Of a stretch of 15,768 nt of DNA, positions 1 through 6,307 are shown piece after piece. The position numbers and the translations under genes are program-made. How positions within the stretch are numbered: position 1 is the stretch's first letter; every line of letters starts with the position of its first letter. The notes under the pieces were generated by a model that had not been told where the DNA came from, searched no databases, and saw only the letters and a program-made list of their open reading frames with translations. Location: NCBI GenBank assembly GCA_035509415.1, contig DATJLQ010000144.1, positions 1 through 15,768 of the forward strand, written 5' to 3'. Origin of the DNA: DATJLQ01 sp035509415 (lineage in GTDB: Bacteria; Pseudomonadota; Alphaproteobacteria; JACZXZ01).

Positions 1-239
1 CGGTAATCCCAGGGTGCGATCGAAGGCAGCATCATTCCCTTGGCGCGTTGGTAGATCTCGGCCGCGTGCGCGGTCTCGGCGGCGGCGAGCTTCTGGAACA
101 GGGCCGCGGTCGCGAGATTGTTGTGCGCCGCCATTTGCGCCGAGAGATCGCGATAACGCAGCACCGCCTCCTCCTCGATCGCCAACGCATGGGCGAGGAA
201 GGTCGGAAGGTCGGCGATCGCGAGGGCCGCGGCACTCAT
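1..239 (-). CDS. Ferritin/rubrerythrin-like protein, partial (C-terminus cut by window edge)
   Basis: The first 79 residues are visible and the gene continues beyond base 1. The reading frame is open, helical and Ala/Glu-rich. It has the ferritin-like pattern of an acidic cluster (E22-E24, followed by LRYRDL) and, one helix later, an ExxH pair (E55, H58 in AETAHAAEIY). In rubrerythrins and related four-helix proteins these residues bind a di-iron centre. The start ATG overlaps the korB stop as ATGA, and no independent Shine-Dalgarno sequence is obvious, so translational coupling is likely. As the last visible gene of the transporter-korA-korB operon it may protect the oxygen-sensitive enzyme by reducing peroxide or storing iron; that role is inference. 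The second half of the four-helix bundle, with the remaining metal ligands and any rubredoxin domain, lies outside the window. It could also be a ferritin-like protein of unknown function. Confidence 0.72.
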   Translation of the reverse strand, partial: MSAAALAIADLPTFLAHALAIEEEAVLRYRDLSAQMAAHNNLATAALFQKLAAAETAHAAEIYQRAKGMMLPSIAPWDY

Positions 240-1069
240 CGCACGAAGTCCCGTTCGATCGCGGCGAGGTCGGCGCTCGGCGCGGCGTGCTTCGCCATGG
301 GCTGAGGCGTGCCGCGATAGAAGATTCCGGTGCCGAACGGATGATGCACGACGAGCGCGTGCGCCGCGGCGGGATCGCTCGCGGGCCCGGCCTCGAGGGG
401 ATGGACCGCGTGCTTCCATTCCTTCTCCTCGGGCCGGAAGGTGACGCAGGGGCTCAACACTTCGACGAAGGCGAAGCCCTCGAAGCGTATCGCCTCGACG
501 ATGAGGCGGGCCACGCCGTTGGGGTCGCCCGAGAAGCCGCGTGCCACGAACCCGGCGCCGGCCGCGAGCGCCACGCCGAGCGGATCGAACGGCCGGAAGC
601 CCGTGCCGCCGGGCGCCATCGGGCTGTCCCAATCGGGCTCGGTGGTGGGCGAGGGCTGGCCCTTGGTCATGCCGTAGACCTCGTTGTCCATGACCACGTA
701 GGCCATGTCGACGTTGCGCCGGCAGGCATGGAGGAAATGGTTGCCGCCGATCGAGAAGCCGTCGCCGTCGCCGCCGATCGCGACCACCTCGAGCTCGGGG
801 CGCGCGACCTTGAGCCCGGTGGCGAAGGGGAGCGCCCGGCCATGCACGCCGTGGAAGCCGTAGGAGGTGAGGTAGGCCGGCAGGCGCGACGAGCAGCCGA
901 TGCCCGAGACCACCGCGATCTCGTGAGACGGCCGGCCGAGGGCGATGAAGGCGCGGGTGAGTGCCGCGAGCACGCCGTAATGGCCGCAGCCCGGGCACCA
1001 GATGGGCTTGACCTCGGAGCGGAAATTCTCCGCCGCGGCCGCGGGGACGTGGGGTGCGATCTCGTTCAT
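236..1069 (-). CDS. korB: 2-oxoacid:ferredoxin oxidoreductase, beta subunit (KorB-like)
   Basis: This is the thiamine pyrophosphate (TPP) binding subunit, 277 residues, of an enzyme that oxidatively decarboxylates a 2-oxoacid with CoA and passes electrons to ferredoxin. It has the family cluster cysteines: C25 and C28 in CPGCGH, C59 in GIGCSSR, and C208 in SPCVTF. The TPP/Mg motif is GGDGDGFSIGGNH (about 99-111), followed by the DNEVYGMTKGQPSPTT segment (128-142). Length is normal for the family. The start is supported by a GGAGGG Shine-Dalgarno sequence a few bases upstream, and it overlaps the korA stop as ATGA. Pairing with a gamma-alpha fused partner is the usual KorAB layout. 2-Oxoglutarate is the commonest substrate of this subfamily, but pyruvate or another 2-oxoacid cannot be excluded from sequence. 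No ferredoxin domain or ferredoxin gene is seen in the visible part of the operon. Confidence 0.93.
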   Translation of the reverse strand: MNEIAPHVPAAAAENFRSEVKPIWCPGCGHYGVLAALTRAFIALGRPSHEIAVVSGIGCSSRLPAYLTSYGFHGVHGRALPFATGLKVARPELEVVAIGGDGDGFSIGGNHFLHACRRNVDMAYVVMDNEVYGMTKGQPSPTTEPDWDSPMAPGGTGFRPFDPLGVALAAGAGFVARGFSGDPNGVARLIVEAIRFEGFAFVEVLSPCVTFRPEEKEWKHAVHPLEAGPASDPAAAHALVVHHPFGTGIFYRGTPQPMAKHAAPSADLAAIERDFVR

Positions 1070-2796
1070 GCCGCCCTCCGGCGCTCAGCGCGCGCGACGA
1101 TCTCGTCCGGCGAGAAGGGTTTCGGGCCGGGCCGCGCGAGGCTCTCGACCGCAATGCCGCCGAAGGCGCCCGCGCCGCGCAAGAGATGCAGGAGCTGGCC
1201 CCGATGGTTGAGCTCGACCACGAGCACGCGCTCGACCCCGGCGAGTGCGGCCTCGAGGGAGGCGAGCTGAACCGGCGCGATCACGCGTAGCACGATGGTG
1301 CGCACGGCGACGCCCATGAGCCTGAGCCGCGCCGCTGCCTCGCGCACCGCGGCTCCGCTCGAGCCCCAGGTCACGAAAGCCAACGCGCCATCGCCCTCGA
1401 GGTCGGCCCAACGCGCGCCGAAATCGTGGGCCTCGAGCTTGCGCGCGCGCTTTTCCATCTGGGCGATGTGATCCTTGGCGCCCGAGACGGGATGGCCGGT
1501 CTCGTCATGGGTAAGCCCGTCGCCCACCCAGGCGAGCCCGGCAGCGCCCGGCGCCGAGACGGGCGAGACGCCCGAGGGCGTGAGCGCGTAGCGCTTATAG
1601 GGCTTGGGCGTCGAGGCATCGGCTGAGACGCGCCGTGCAACCGGGGAACTCGCCCGCGCGGGCGGCGCGTCGATCACCGCCTGGGCCTGGCCCATGAACT
1701 GGTCGCCGAGCACGATCACCGGCGTCTGGAGGCTTTCGGAAAGCCCGACCGCCCATTCGGTGGTCGCAATGCCGTCCGCGACCGAGGTGGGCGCGAGCAC
1801 GATACGCGGCGCGTCGCCATGGCCGCCGAGCACCGCATGGTTGAGGTCGCTTTGCTCGGTCTTGGTCGCGATGCCGGTCGAGGGGCCGGCGCGCATCACG
1901 TCGATGAGGACGAGCGGCAGCTCGGTCGCGATTCCGAGCCCGAGGGTCTCGGTCATGAGCGAGAAGCCCGGGCCGGAGGTCACCGTCATCGCCGGCACGC
2001 CGCCATAGGAGGCGCCGAGGGCGAGGTTGATCGAGGCGAGCTCGTCCTCGCCCAGGATCACTTGCCCGCCGAGGCGCTGCAAGGCGGGTGCGAGCCATTC
2101 GACGATCTCGGTCGCGGGCGTGATCGGATAGCCCGCGACGAAACGCACGCCGCCGCGGAGCGCTCCCAAGCCGAGCGCCTCGTTGCCCGTGATCACCCAG
2201 CGGCCGGACACGGGCGCGGCGGGCGGCAGGCGAAGGTCGAGATCGAGGCTCGCGCGTTGGGCGTAGCCGGCCTCGACGCCCTGGCGTCCGGCTTCCAACG
2301 CCGCGGGACCGTAATCGGTCAGGCGGCGCGGCAAGGCGGCGAGCAGGTGCTCGAGCGGAATGCCGAGAATGGCGGCCAAGAGCCCGAGTGCGACCATGTT
2401 GGCGCGCCCGCGCGGGATCTTCGCCGCGAGCGCCTGGAGCGGCACTTGAAGCACGCGCGCCCCCGGCGGCGTCATCTTCGCCGGCACGGGCCCCATGTCC
2501 GGGTCGGCCAGGATGAATGCGTTCGGCGCGAGCGGGATTTCCGCCGCGAAGCGGTCCACATTGTGCCAGTCGATCGCGCACAGGAGATGGAACGCGTCGT
2601 CCATGCCGTCGACCGGCGCGGGTGCCAGGCGCAAGAGGGACGCTGCCTCGCCGCCGCGCACCTGGCCGCCCACGAGTCGCGTGAAGAGGCCGTAATAGCC
2701 CGCGCGCGCCGCCCCTTCGAGGAGCAAGGCGCCCGCGGTCATCGCCCCGGCCCCGCCGCTGCCGGCAAGGGCCAGGGATATCGAGCTCTGCGCCAT
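1066..2796 (-). CDS. korA: 2-oxoacid:ferredoxin oxidoreductase, fused gamma-alpha subunit (KorA-like)
   Basis: A protein of 576 residues with two domains. Residues 1 to about 185 are the gamma domain, with a glycine-rich start (AGSGGAGAMTAGALL) and the GGQVRGGEAASLLRLA stretch. Residues about 198-576 are the alpha pyrimidine-binding domain, with GYPITPATE (222-230), the GEDELASI segment (249-256) and TSGPGFSLMTE (273-283). With KorB it forms the CoA-dependent 2-oxoacid oxidoreductase. The frame is open as far as 2829, but the ATG at 2796 is preferred: it lies eight bases past the transporter stop, has an AGG-type Shine-Dalgarno sequence overlapping that stop, and begins exactly at the conserved domain. 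Gamma-alpha fusion is normal in the KorA subfamily. No Fe-S motif is present in this subunit, so the electrons must leave through KorB to a separate ferredoxin. Substrate assignment is by family only. Confidence 0.92.
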   Translation of the reverse strand: MAQSSISLALAGSGGAGAMTAGALLLEGAARAGYYGLFTRLVGGQVRGGEAASLLRLAPAPVDGMDDAFHLLCAIDWHNVDRFAAEIPLAPNAFILADPDMGPVPAKMTPPGARVLQVPLQALAAKIPRGRANMVALGLLAAILGIPLEHLLAALPRRLTDYGPAALEAGRQGVEAGYAQRASLDLDLRLPPAAPVSGRWVITGNEALGLGALRGGVRFVAGYPITPATEIVEWLAPALQRLGGQVILGEDELASINLALGASYGGVPAMTVTSGPGFSLMTETLGLGIATELPLVLIDVMRAGPSTGIATKTEQSDLNHAVLGGHGDAPRIVLAPTSVADGIATTEWAVGLSESLQTPVIVLGDQFMGQAQAVIDAPPARASSPVARRVSADASTPKPYKRYALTPSGVSPVSAPGAAGLAWVGDGLTHDETGHPVSGAKDHIAQMEKRARKLEAHDFGARWADLEGDGALAFVTWGSSGAAVREAAARLRLMGVAVRTIVLRVIAPVQLASLEAALAGVERVLVVELNHRGQLLHLLRGAGAFGGIAVESLARPGPKPFSPDEIVARAERRRAA

Positions 2797-2804
2797 AACG
2801 GACC

Positions 2805-4304
2805 TCACACGTAGCCGAGCCAGCGCCAATAGGTCGCGCCGAACAGGAGCGTCAGGAGATAGGCGAGCACGGTGATGGCGATGCCGGTGCGCACGAAGTC
2901 GCGCGAGGAGAAGGTGTCGGTCCCGTAGGCGACCATGCCTTGGGGCGAATTGACCGGCAGGATGAAGCCGTAGCTCACCACGAACTGCAGCACCATGGTC
3001 ATGCCTATGAGGCTGATGCCGGGCGTCTGCACTTTCTGCAGGACCGCGATCACGATCGGGATCATGGCCGAGGCGAGGGCGGTCGCGCTCGCGAAGCCGA
3101 GATGGATGATCACGAGAAAGGCGCCCAGGACCGCGAGGATCGCAAGTGCGCCCAGGCTATTGAGCCCGAACCACGCCACGATCAGGTTCGCGAGCCAGGA
3201 GGCCGCATGGGTCTGCAGCAACGCGGTGCCGAGGCTGATGCCGACGCCGAACAGCACCACCGTGCCCCAGGGCATGCGCGCGTTCGCGTCCTTCCAGCTC
3301 ATGACGCCGATGCCCGGGAGAAACAGGATCGCGAGGGCCACGACCGTCGTGGTCGAGCTGTCGAAATGGTGGAGGATGCCCTCGGTCGCCCAGAAGCACA
3401 GCAGGATGAGCGAGATCGCGAGAAGCCGCTTCTCCTTGCCGGTCATCGGGCCGAGCTCGGCGAGCGCCTGCTTGACCGCGGCCTGGCCGCCGGGAATCTC
3501 CTCGGTCTCGGGCGGCATCATGCGCATCATGATGAAATAGAGGCCGATCGAGAGCAGGATCGAGAACGGCGCCGCGGCCGCGAACCAGCCGATCCAGGTG
3601 ATGTCGTGGCCGAGAATCTTCTGGATGAAGCCGATCGCGACGAGATTCTGCGCCGCCGCGGTCTTGATGCCGACGTTCCAGATGCTCACCGCCTGCACGG
3701 TCGTGATCATGATCAGGCCCGCGAAGCGGCTGCCCTTCTGCATGCCGAAGGCGGCGATCACGCCGAGCATGATCGGGACCACGGCGGCCGCGCGCGCGGT
3801 CGCACTCGGCACCAGGAAGGCGAGCGCGGTCGAGACCAGGATCGCGCCGATCACGACGTGGCTGGTGCGCGCCCCCACCTTCGAGAGGATGAAGAGGGCG
3901 ATGCGCTTGTCGAGGCCGGTGATGGTCATCGCGGCCGCCAGCATGAGCGCCGCCGCGACCAGGGTGAGGGCCGTGTTGGCGAATCCGCTCATGGCGAGCG
4001 AGAGCGCTGACCCCGTGCCCATGAGGGCGCCGGGCTTGGCGATGTCGGGCGACAGGCCGAGCAGGACCGCCATGAGGCCCGCGATCACGACCGCGCTGAT
4101 CGCGTAGTCGACCGCCTCGGTCACCCACAGCACGACCGCGAAGCCGAACACGGCCAGCATGCGCTGGCCCGCGACCGGCAATGCGGCGGGGTGCGGCAGC
4201 AGAAGGATGGCGACGAGAACCAGGATCGCGAGGCCGAGGCCCCAACTCTTGACGCTGTGCTGGACCGGCTGCTTGCCGGCAACGCCGTGCGTAATGGTTG
4301 TCAT
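2805..4304 (-). CDS. SLC13/DASS-family anion (di/tricarboxylate) transporter
   Basis: An inner-membrane protein of 499 residues with many hydrophobic helices, typical of the divalent anion:sodium symporter (DASS) family that moves dicarboxylates, citrate, tartrate or sulfate. The two pseudo-symmetric substrate loops are visible as VPSATARAAAVVPIM (SAT at 167-169) and GFASATALASAMIPI (SAT at 406-408), each followed by a Pro-Ile helix start, plus KTAAAQNLVA (214-223). In VcINDY the equivalent tripeptides are Ser-Asn-Thr; both are Ser-Ala-Thr here, so ion coupling may differ. The ATG at 4304 is chosen because it has a GGAGGG Shine-Dalgarno sequence. The frame stays open to a TTG at 4439, but that stretch is a tandem repeat and overlaps a regulator site. 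The gene ends 8 bases before korA, which suggests it supplies the 2-oxoacid or a dicarboxylate precursor for the oxidoreductase (inference). Confidence 0.88.
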   Translation of the reverse strand: MTTITHGVAGKQPVQHSVKSWGLGLAILVLVAILLLPHPAALPVAGQRMLAVFGFAVVLWVTEAVDYAISAVVIAGLMAVLLGLSPDIAKPGALMGTGSALSLAMSGFANTALTLVAAALMLAAAMTITGLDKRIALFILSKVGARTSHVVIGAILVSTALAFLVPSATARAAAVVPIMLGVIAAFGMQKGSRFAGLIMITTVQAVSIWNVGIKTAAAQNLVAIGFIQKILGHDITWIGWFAAAAPFSILLSIGLYFIMMRMMPPETEEIPGGQAAVKQALAELGPMTGKEKRLLAISLILLCFWATEGILHHFDSSTTTVVALAILFLPGIGVMSWKDANARMPWGTVVLFGVGISLGTALLQTHAASWLANLIVAWFGLNSLGALAILAVLGAFLVIIHLGFASATALASAMIPIVIAVLQKVQTPGISLIGMTMVLQFVVSYGFILPVNSPQGMVAYGTDTFSSRDFVRTGIAITVLAYLLTLLFGATYWRWLGYV

Positions 4305-4315
4305 GGCACCCTCCG

Positions 4316-4390
4316 GACTCGAAGTCGTTGGGCTTGGGTTCGCTGGACTTGAAGCCGTTGGACTCGAAGCCGTCGGACCCGAAGTCGTTC
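4316..4390 (-). repeat. Tandem repeat, five 15-bp units, in transporter-kor operon leader
   Basis: Five consecutive 15-base units are seen, each a variant of GACTCGAAGTCGTTG on the plus strand: 4316-4330, 4331-4345 (most diverged), 4346-4360, 4361-4375 and 4376-4390. Several units contain a small GACT/AGTC-type inverted repeat. The array ends 11 bases before the transporter ATG and begins about where transcription would start if the FNR-like box upstream works at -41.5, so it may fill most of the untranslated leader. Read in the transporter frame it would encode a Pro/Ser/Thr pentapeptide repeat, but no good start codon supports that. Confidence 0.85.
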
Positions 4391-4425
4391 GGGCGGCAAC
4401 CTGACACCGAACGCGGCGGCTTGGT

Positions 4426-4439
4426 ATGATTTGGGTCAA
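4426..4439 (-). promoter_or_regulatory. FNR/FixK-like operator upstream of transporter-korAB operon
   Basis: On the minus strand the sequence reads TTGACCCAAATCAT, matching 8 of 10 specified bases of the FNR/FixK consensus TTGAT-N4-ATCAA. It lies about 122 bases upstream of the transporter ATG. If it were a class II site centred at -41.5, the -10 element would be the weak CAGGTT at 4403-4398 (minus) and transcription would begin near 4391. Low-oxygen activation of an oxygen-sensitive oxidoreductase operon makes biological sense. The regulator is not in this window, and binding is inferred from sequence alone. Confidence 0.55.
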
Positions 4440-4521
4440 GCCCTCGGGAAGCCGCGGTCAGGCTTGGATGCGGCACCGGGGGCGCCGCCCTCGACCGCCC
4501 GGGAGGATGGGTGCCAGCGCC

Positions 4522-4728
4522 CTAGCGCCGCACCCAGGAATCGCCGTCCTTGCGGTAGACCCGCTTCACGGCCGCCCAGGCGACCCGGTGGGAGATTTCC
4601 TCCTGGCGCGGGTCGCCCTTGTACTCGGCATAGGCGTTGTTGAACGCCTTGCGGTAAATGTCCTGGGCGTGGCGCGGCAAATGGCCCTTGACGGGCGCCG
4701 GCAAATCCTCGTTCGCGGCATAGGGCAT
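4522..4728 (-). CDS. chaB: ChaB family small protein
   Basis: A 68-residue protein matching the ChaB family, with the signature start MPYAANEDLPAPVKGHLP, then a helical AQDIYRKAFNNAYAEY segment, and a C-terminal AWAAVKRVYRKDGDSWVRR. E. coli ChaB (about 76 residues) is called a regulator of the ChaA cation antiporter, but the biochemical role of the family is poorly defined; no chaA is present here. The ATG at 4728 is chosen over an in-frame codon at 4761 because it starts at the conserved MPY and has a GGAGGG Shine-Dalgarno sequence. The 14 bases up to and including the ATG (CGGAGGGTGCCATG) are identical to those of the SLC13 transporter gene, indicating a shared or duplicated translation-start block. 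A well-placed FNR-like promoter lies just upstream. Confidence 0.87.
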   Translation of the reverse strand: MPYAANEDLPAPVKGHLPRHAQDIYRKAFNNAYAEYKGDPRQEEISHRVAWAAVKRVYRKDGDSWVRR

Positions 4729-4759
4729 GGCACCCTCCGCAATCCGTCGCGGGGAGCGC

Positions 4760-4801
4760 ATTGAACCCCCGCGCGGGCCGGACCGCCATGATCTGGATCA
4801 G
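4760..4801 (-). promoter_or_regulatory. FNR-like class II promoter of chaB
   Basis: The minus strand carries CTGATCCAGATCAT (4801-4788), matching 8 of 10 specified bases of TTGAT-N4-ATCAA, with perfect TGATC/GATCA arms. A TTCAAT hexamer (4 of 6 matches to TATAAT) lies at 4765-4760. The spacing puts the box centre at -41.5 relative to a start near 4753, the textbook class II FNR geometry. The predicted leader to the chaB ATG is about 25 nt and includes the GGAGGG ribosome site. Regulation by an FNR/FixK/FnrL protein is inferred. Confidence 0.6.
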
Positions 4802-4872
4802 GGGGTGTGACGCGCCCGGCAGGCCAGCCATCCCAATGGGCTTGGCCGCCGCGCCGCTCCCCGCAATGACGG

Positions 4873-6141
4873 TTATCCCTTCGCCGCCAACGCCGCCTTG
4901 TCGTAGCCCGCGACGCGCTTGTAGCGGTCCGAGAGGGCCTGGAGCTCTGCCGCGCTGATCACGTCCTCGATGCGCGCGAAGGGCTTGTCGCCGGTGCGCT
5001 CATAGACCTCACGCAGGATCGCGTCGGGCGGGTTCTTGCGGTTCGTCAGCACGACGTTGGCGGCGGCGATGCGGCGCCGCGCCTCGTAGTCCCGGAGCGC
5101 CGCCACGGCATCGTCCTTGTGCGTCGTGAGGCACTCGGCGAGTGCGCGGCAGTCGAGGATCGCCTGGCCGGCGCCGTTCGAGCCGCGCGGCACCATCGGA
5201 TGGGCCGCGTCGCCGAGCAGGGTCGCGCGCCCGAAGCTCCAGCGCGGCAGCGGCTCCTGGTCCACCATGGGATATTCGAGGATCACGTCGGCGGCGCGGA
5301 AGAAGGCGGGCGCGTCGAGCCAGTCGAAATGCCAATCCTCGACGATGCCGATGAAATCCTCGAGCCGGCCGGGCCGGTTCCAGTCGCGCCGCGGCTTGTA
5401 TTTGTCGGTCGCGACCTCGACCAGCCAATTGGTCAATTGGCGCCCCTCGGCATCGATCCCGTCGCGGATCGGATAGATCACGAGCTTCGCGGCATTGAAC
5501 CAGCCCGCGCGCGTCATGGTGGCGCCCGAGAGGATCGGCGGCCAGCGCGTGACCCCGCGCCACATGTTGATGCCCGTGTAATGCGGCTCGCCCTCGTCGG
5601 GGAAGAATTGCTTCCTCAGCACCGAGTGAATCCCGTCGCAGCCCACCGCCGCACGCCCGCGTTGGGAGGGGAGCGACTTTCCGCTCGCGGTTTCGACGAA
5701 ATGGGCGATCGCCCCCGCCTCGTCCTGCTCGACTTTCACGCATTGCCAGCCGGTCAGGACGCGCTCGGGCCCGAGCGCGTTCCGGCACGCCTTGAGCAGC
5801 ACGAGGTGGAGGTCGCCGCGATGGATCGAGATTTGCGGCCAATCGTAGCCCGCGGCGCGCCCGAGCGGCTCGCGGTAGATGAGCTGGCCGAAGCGGTTGA
5901 AGAAGGCGGCCTCCCGGGTCGCGATGCCGCGGCGCGCGATCTCCGCCTCGAGGCCGAGGGCCGAAAGCTCCTTCATCGCGTGGGGCAGGAGGTTGATGCC
6001 GACGCCGATGGGCTTGATCTCGGCCGCGGCCTCGAACACGAACGGCCGGAGCCCCGCGCGCTCGAGCATGAGCGCGAGCGTCAGGCCGCCGATGCCGCCG
6101 CCGATGATGAGCAGGTCGTCCGGATGGGTCGCTTGGGTCAT
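4873..6141 (-). CDS. PhzS-like FAD-dependent monooxygenase (group A)
   Basis: A 422-residue flavoprotein of the NAD(P)H-dependent aromatic hydroxylase class. It has the FAD dinucleotide motif GGGIGG (14-19), the DG motif CDGIHS (168-173), and the GD motif LLGDAAHPMVPRGSNGAGQAILD (308-330). Several long stretches resemble PhzS (5-methylphenazine-1-carboxylate monooxygenase): GVGINLLPHA, YPQ-like DWPQISIHRGDL, GINMWRGVTRW, NRPGRLED and EYPMVDQEPLP. No phenazine biosynthesis gene is nearby, so the substrate is probably another aromatic or N-heterocyclic acid. The ATG at 6141 begins just before the FAD motif. The frame stays open to 6396 but that crosses the divergent promoter and the iorA start. 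It is transcribed away from iorA across a 166-bp gap, which hints at shared control with indolepyruvate metabolism (inference). Confidence 0.87.
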   Translation of the reverse strand: MTQATHPDDLLIIGGGIGGLTLALMLERAGLRPFVFEAAAEIKPIGVGINLLPHAMKELSALGLEAEIARRGIATREAAFFNRFGQLIYREPLGRAAGYDWPQISIHRGDLHLVLLKACRNALGPERVLTGWQCVKVEQDEAGAIAHFVETASGKSLPSQRGRAAVGCDGIHSVLRKQFFPDEGEPHYTGINMWRGVTRWPPILSGATMTRAGWFNAAKLVIYPIRDGIDAEGRQLTNWLVEVATDKYKPRRDWNRPGRLEDFIGIVEDWHFDWLDAPAFFRAADVILEYPMVDQEPLPRWSFGRATLLGDAAHPMVPRGSNGAGQAILDCRALAECLTTHKDDAVAALRDYEARRRIAAANVVLTNRKNPPDAILREVYERTGDKPFARIEDVISAAELQALSDRYKRVAGYDKAALAAKG

Positions 6142-6307
6142 GGCCGATCCTATAGCCCAGGGCGGGTGCGCGCGAAAAGTCCGGTCGCGGCCTCCTTTGA
6201 CCGCTTCCGAAAACGGCCCCAATTCTATATGGTTACGCCGTGAAAGCCGGGATGGCCGGGGTGCCCGCAGGGCGCGGCCGAGAGACAGGGACGCGAGAGG
6301 CGGAAAG
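6142..6307. promoter_or_regulatory. Divergent intergenic region between monooxygenase and iorAB
   Basis: This 166-base gap must hold start signals in both directions. Toward the monooxygenase, TATAGG at 6155-6150 (minus) could be a -10 element very close to the ATG, with no convincing -35. Toward iorA, TTGACC at 6197-6202 is a good -35 candidate, followed by AT-rich bases (AATTCTATAT, 6221-6230) at a longer than ideal spacing. No clear FNR-like box or other regulator palindrome was seen. Exact starts are uncertain. Confidence 0.3.

Noticed and set aside
14..1270. Long plus-strand open frame of 418 codons opposite korB and korA
   Set aside because: It is an antisense shadow of clear TPP-enzyme genes in GC-rich DNA; its product is Arg/Ala/Gly-rich with no family motif.
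4316..4390. Possible CRISPR array
   Set aside because: Units are 15 bp and directly abutting, with no spacers and no cas genes.
4305..4439. N-terminal extension of the transporter with Pro/Ser/Thr pentapeptide repeats from a TTG at 4439
   Set aside because: The TTG lies inside the FNR-like box and lacks a ribosome site, while the ATG at 4304 has GGAGGG and starts just ahead of the first membrane helix.
3157..4476. Minus-strand open frame of 439 codons overlapping the DASS transporter in another frame
   Set aside because: Composition is Arg/His/Pro-rich and lacks any domain, while the overlapping frame encodes an evident membrane transporter.
4873..6141. Phenazine biosynthesis locus
   Set aside because: Only a PhzS-like hydroxylase is present; none of the core phz genes is in the window.
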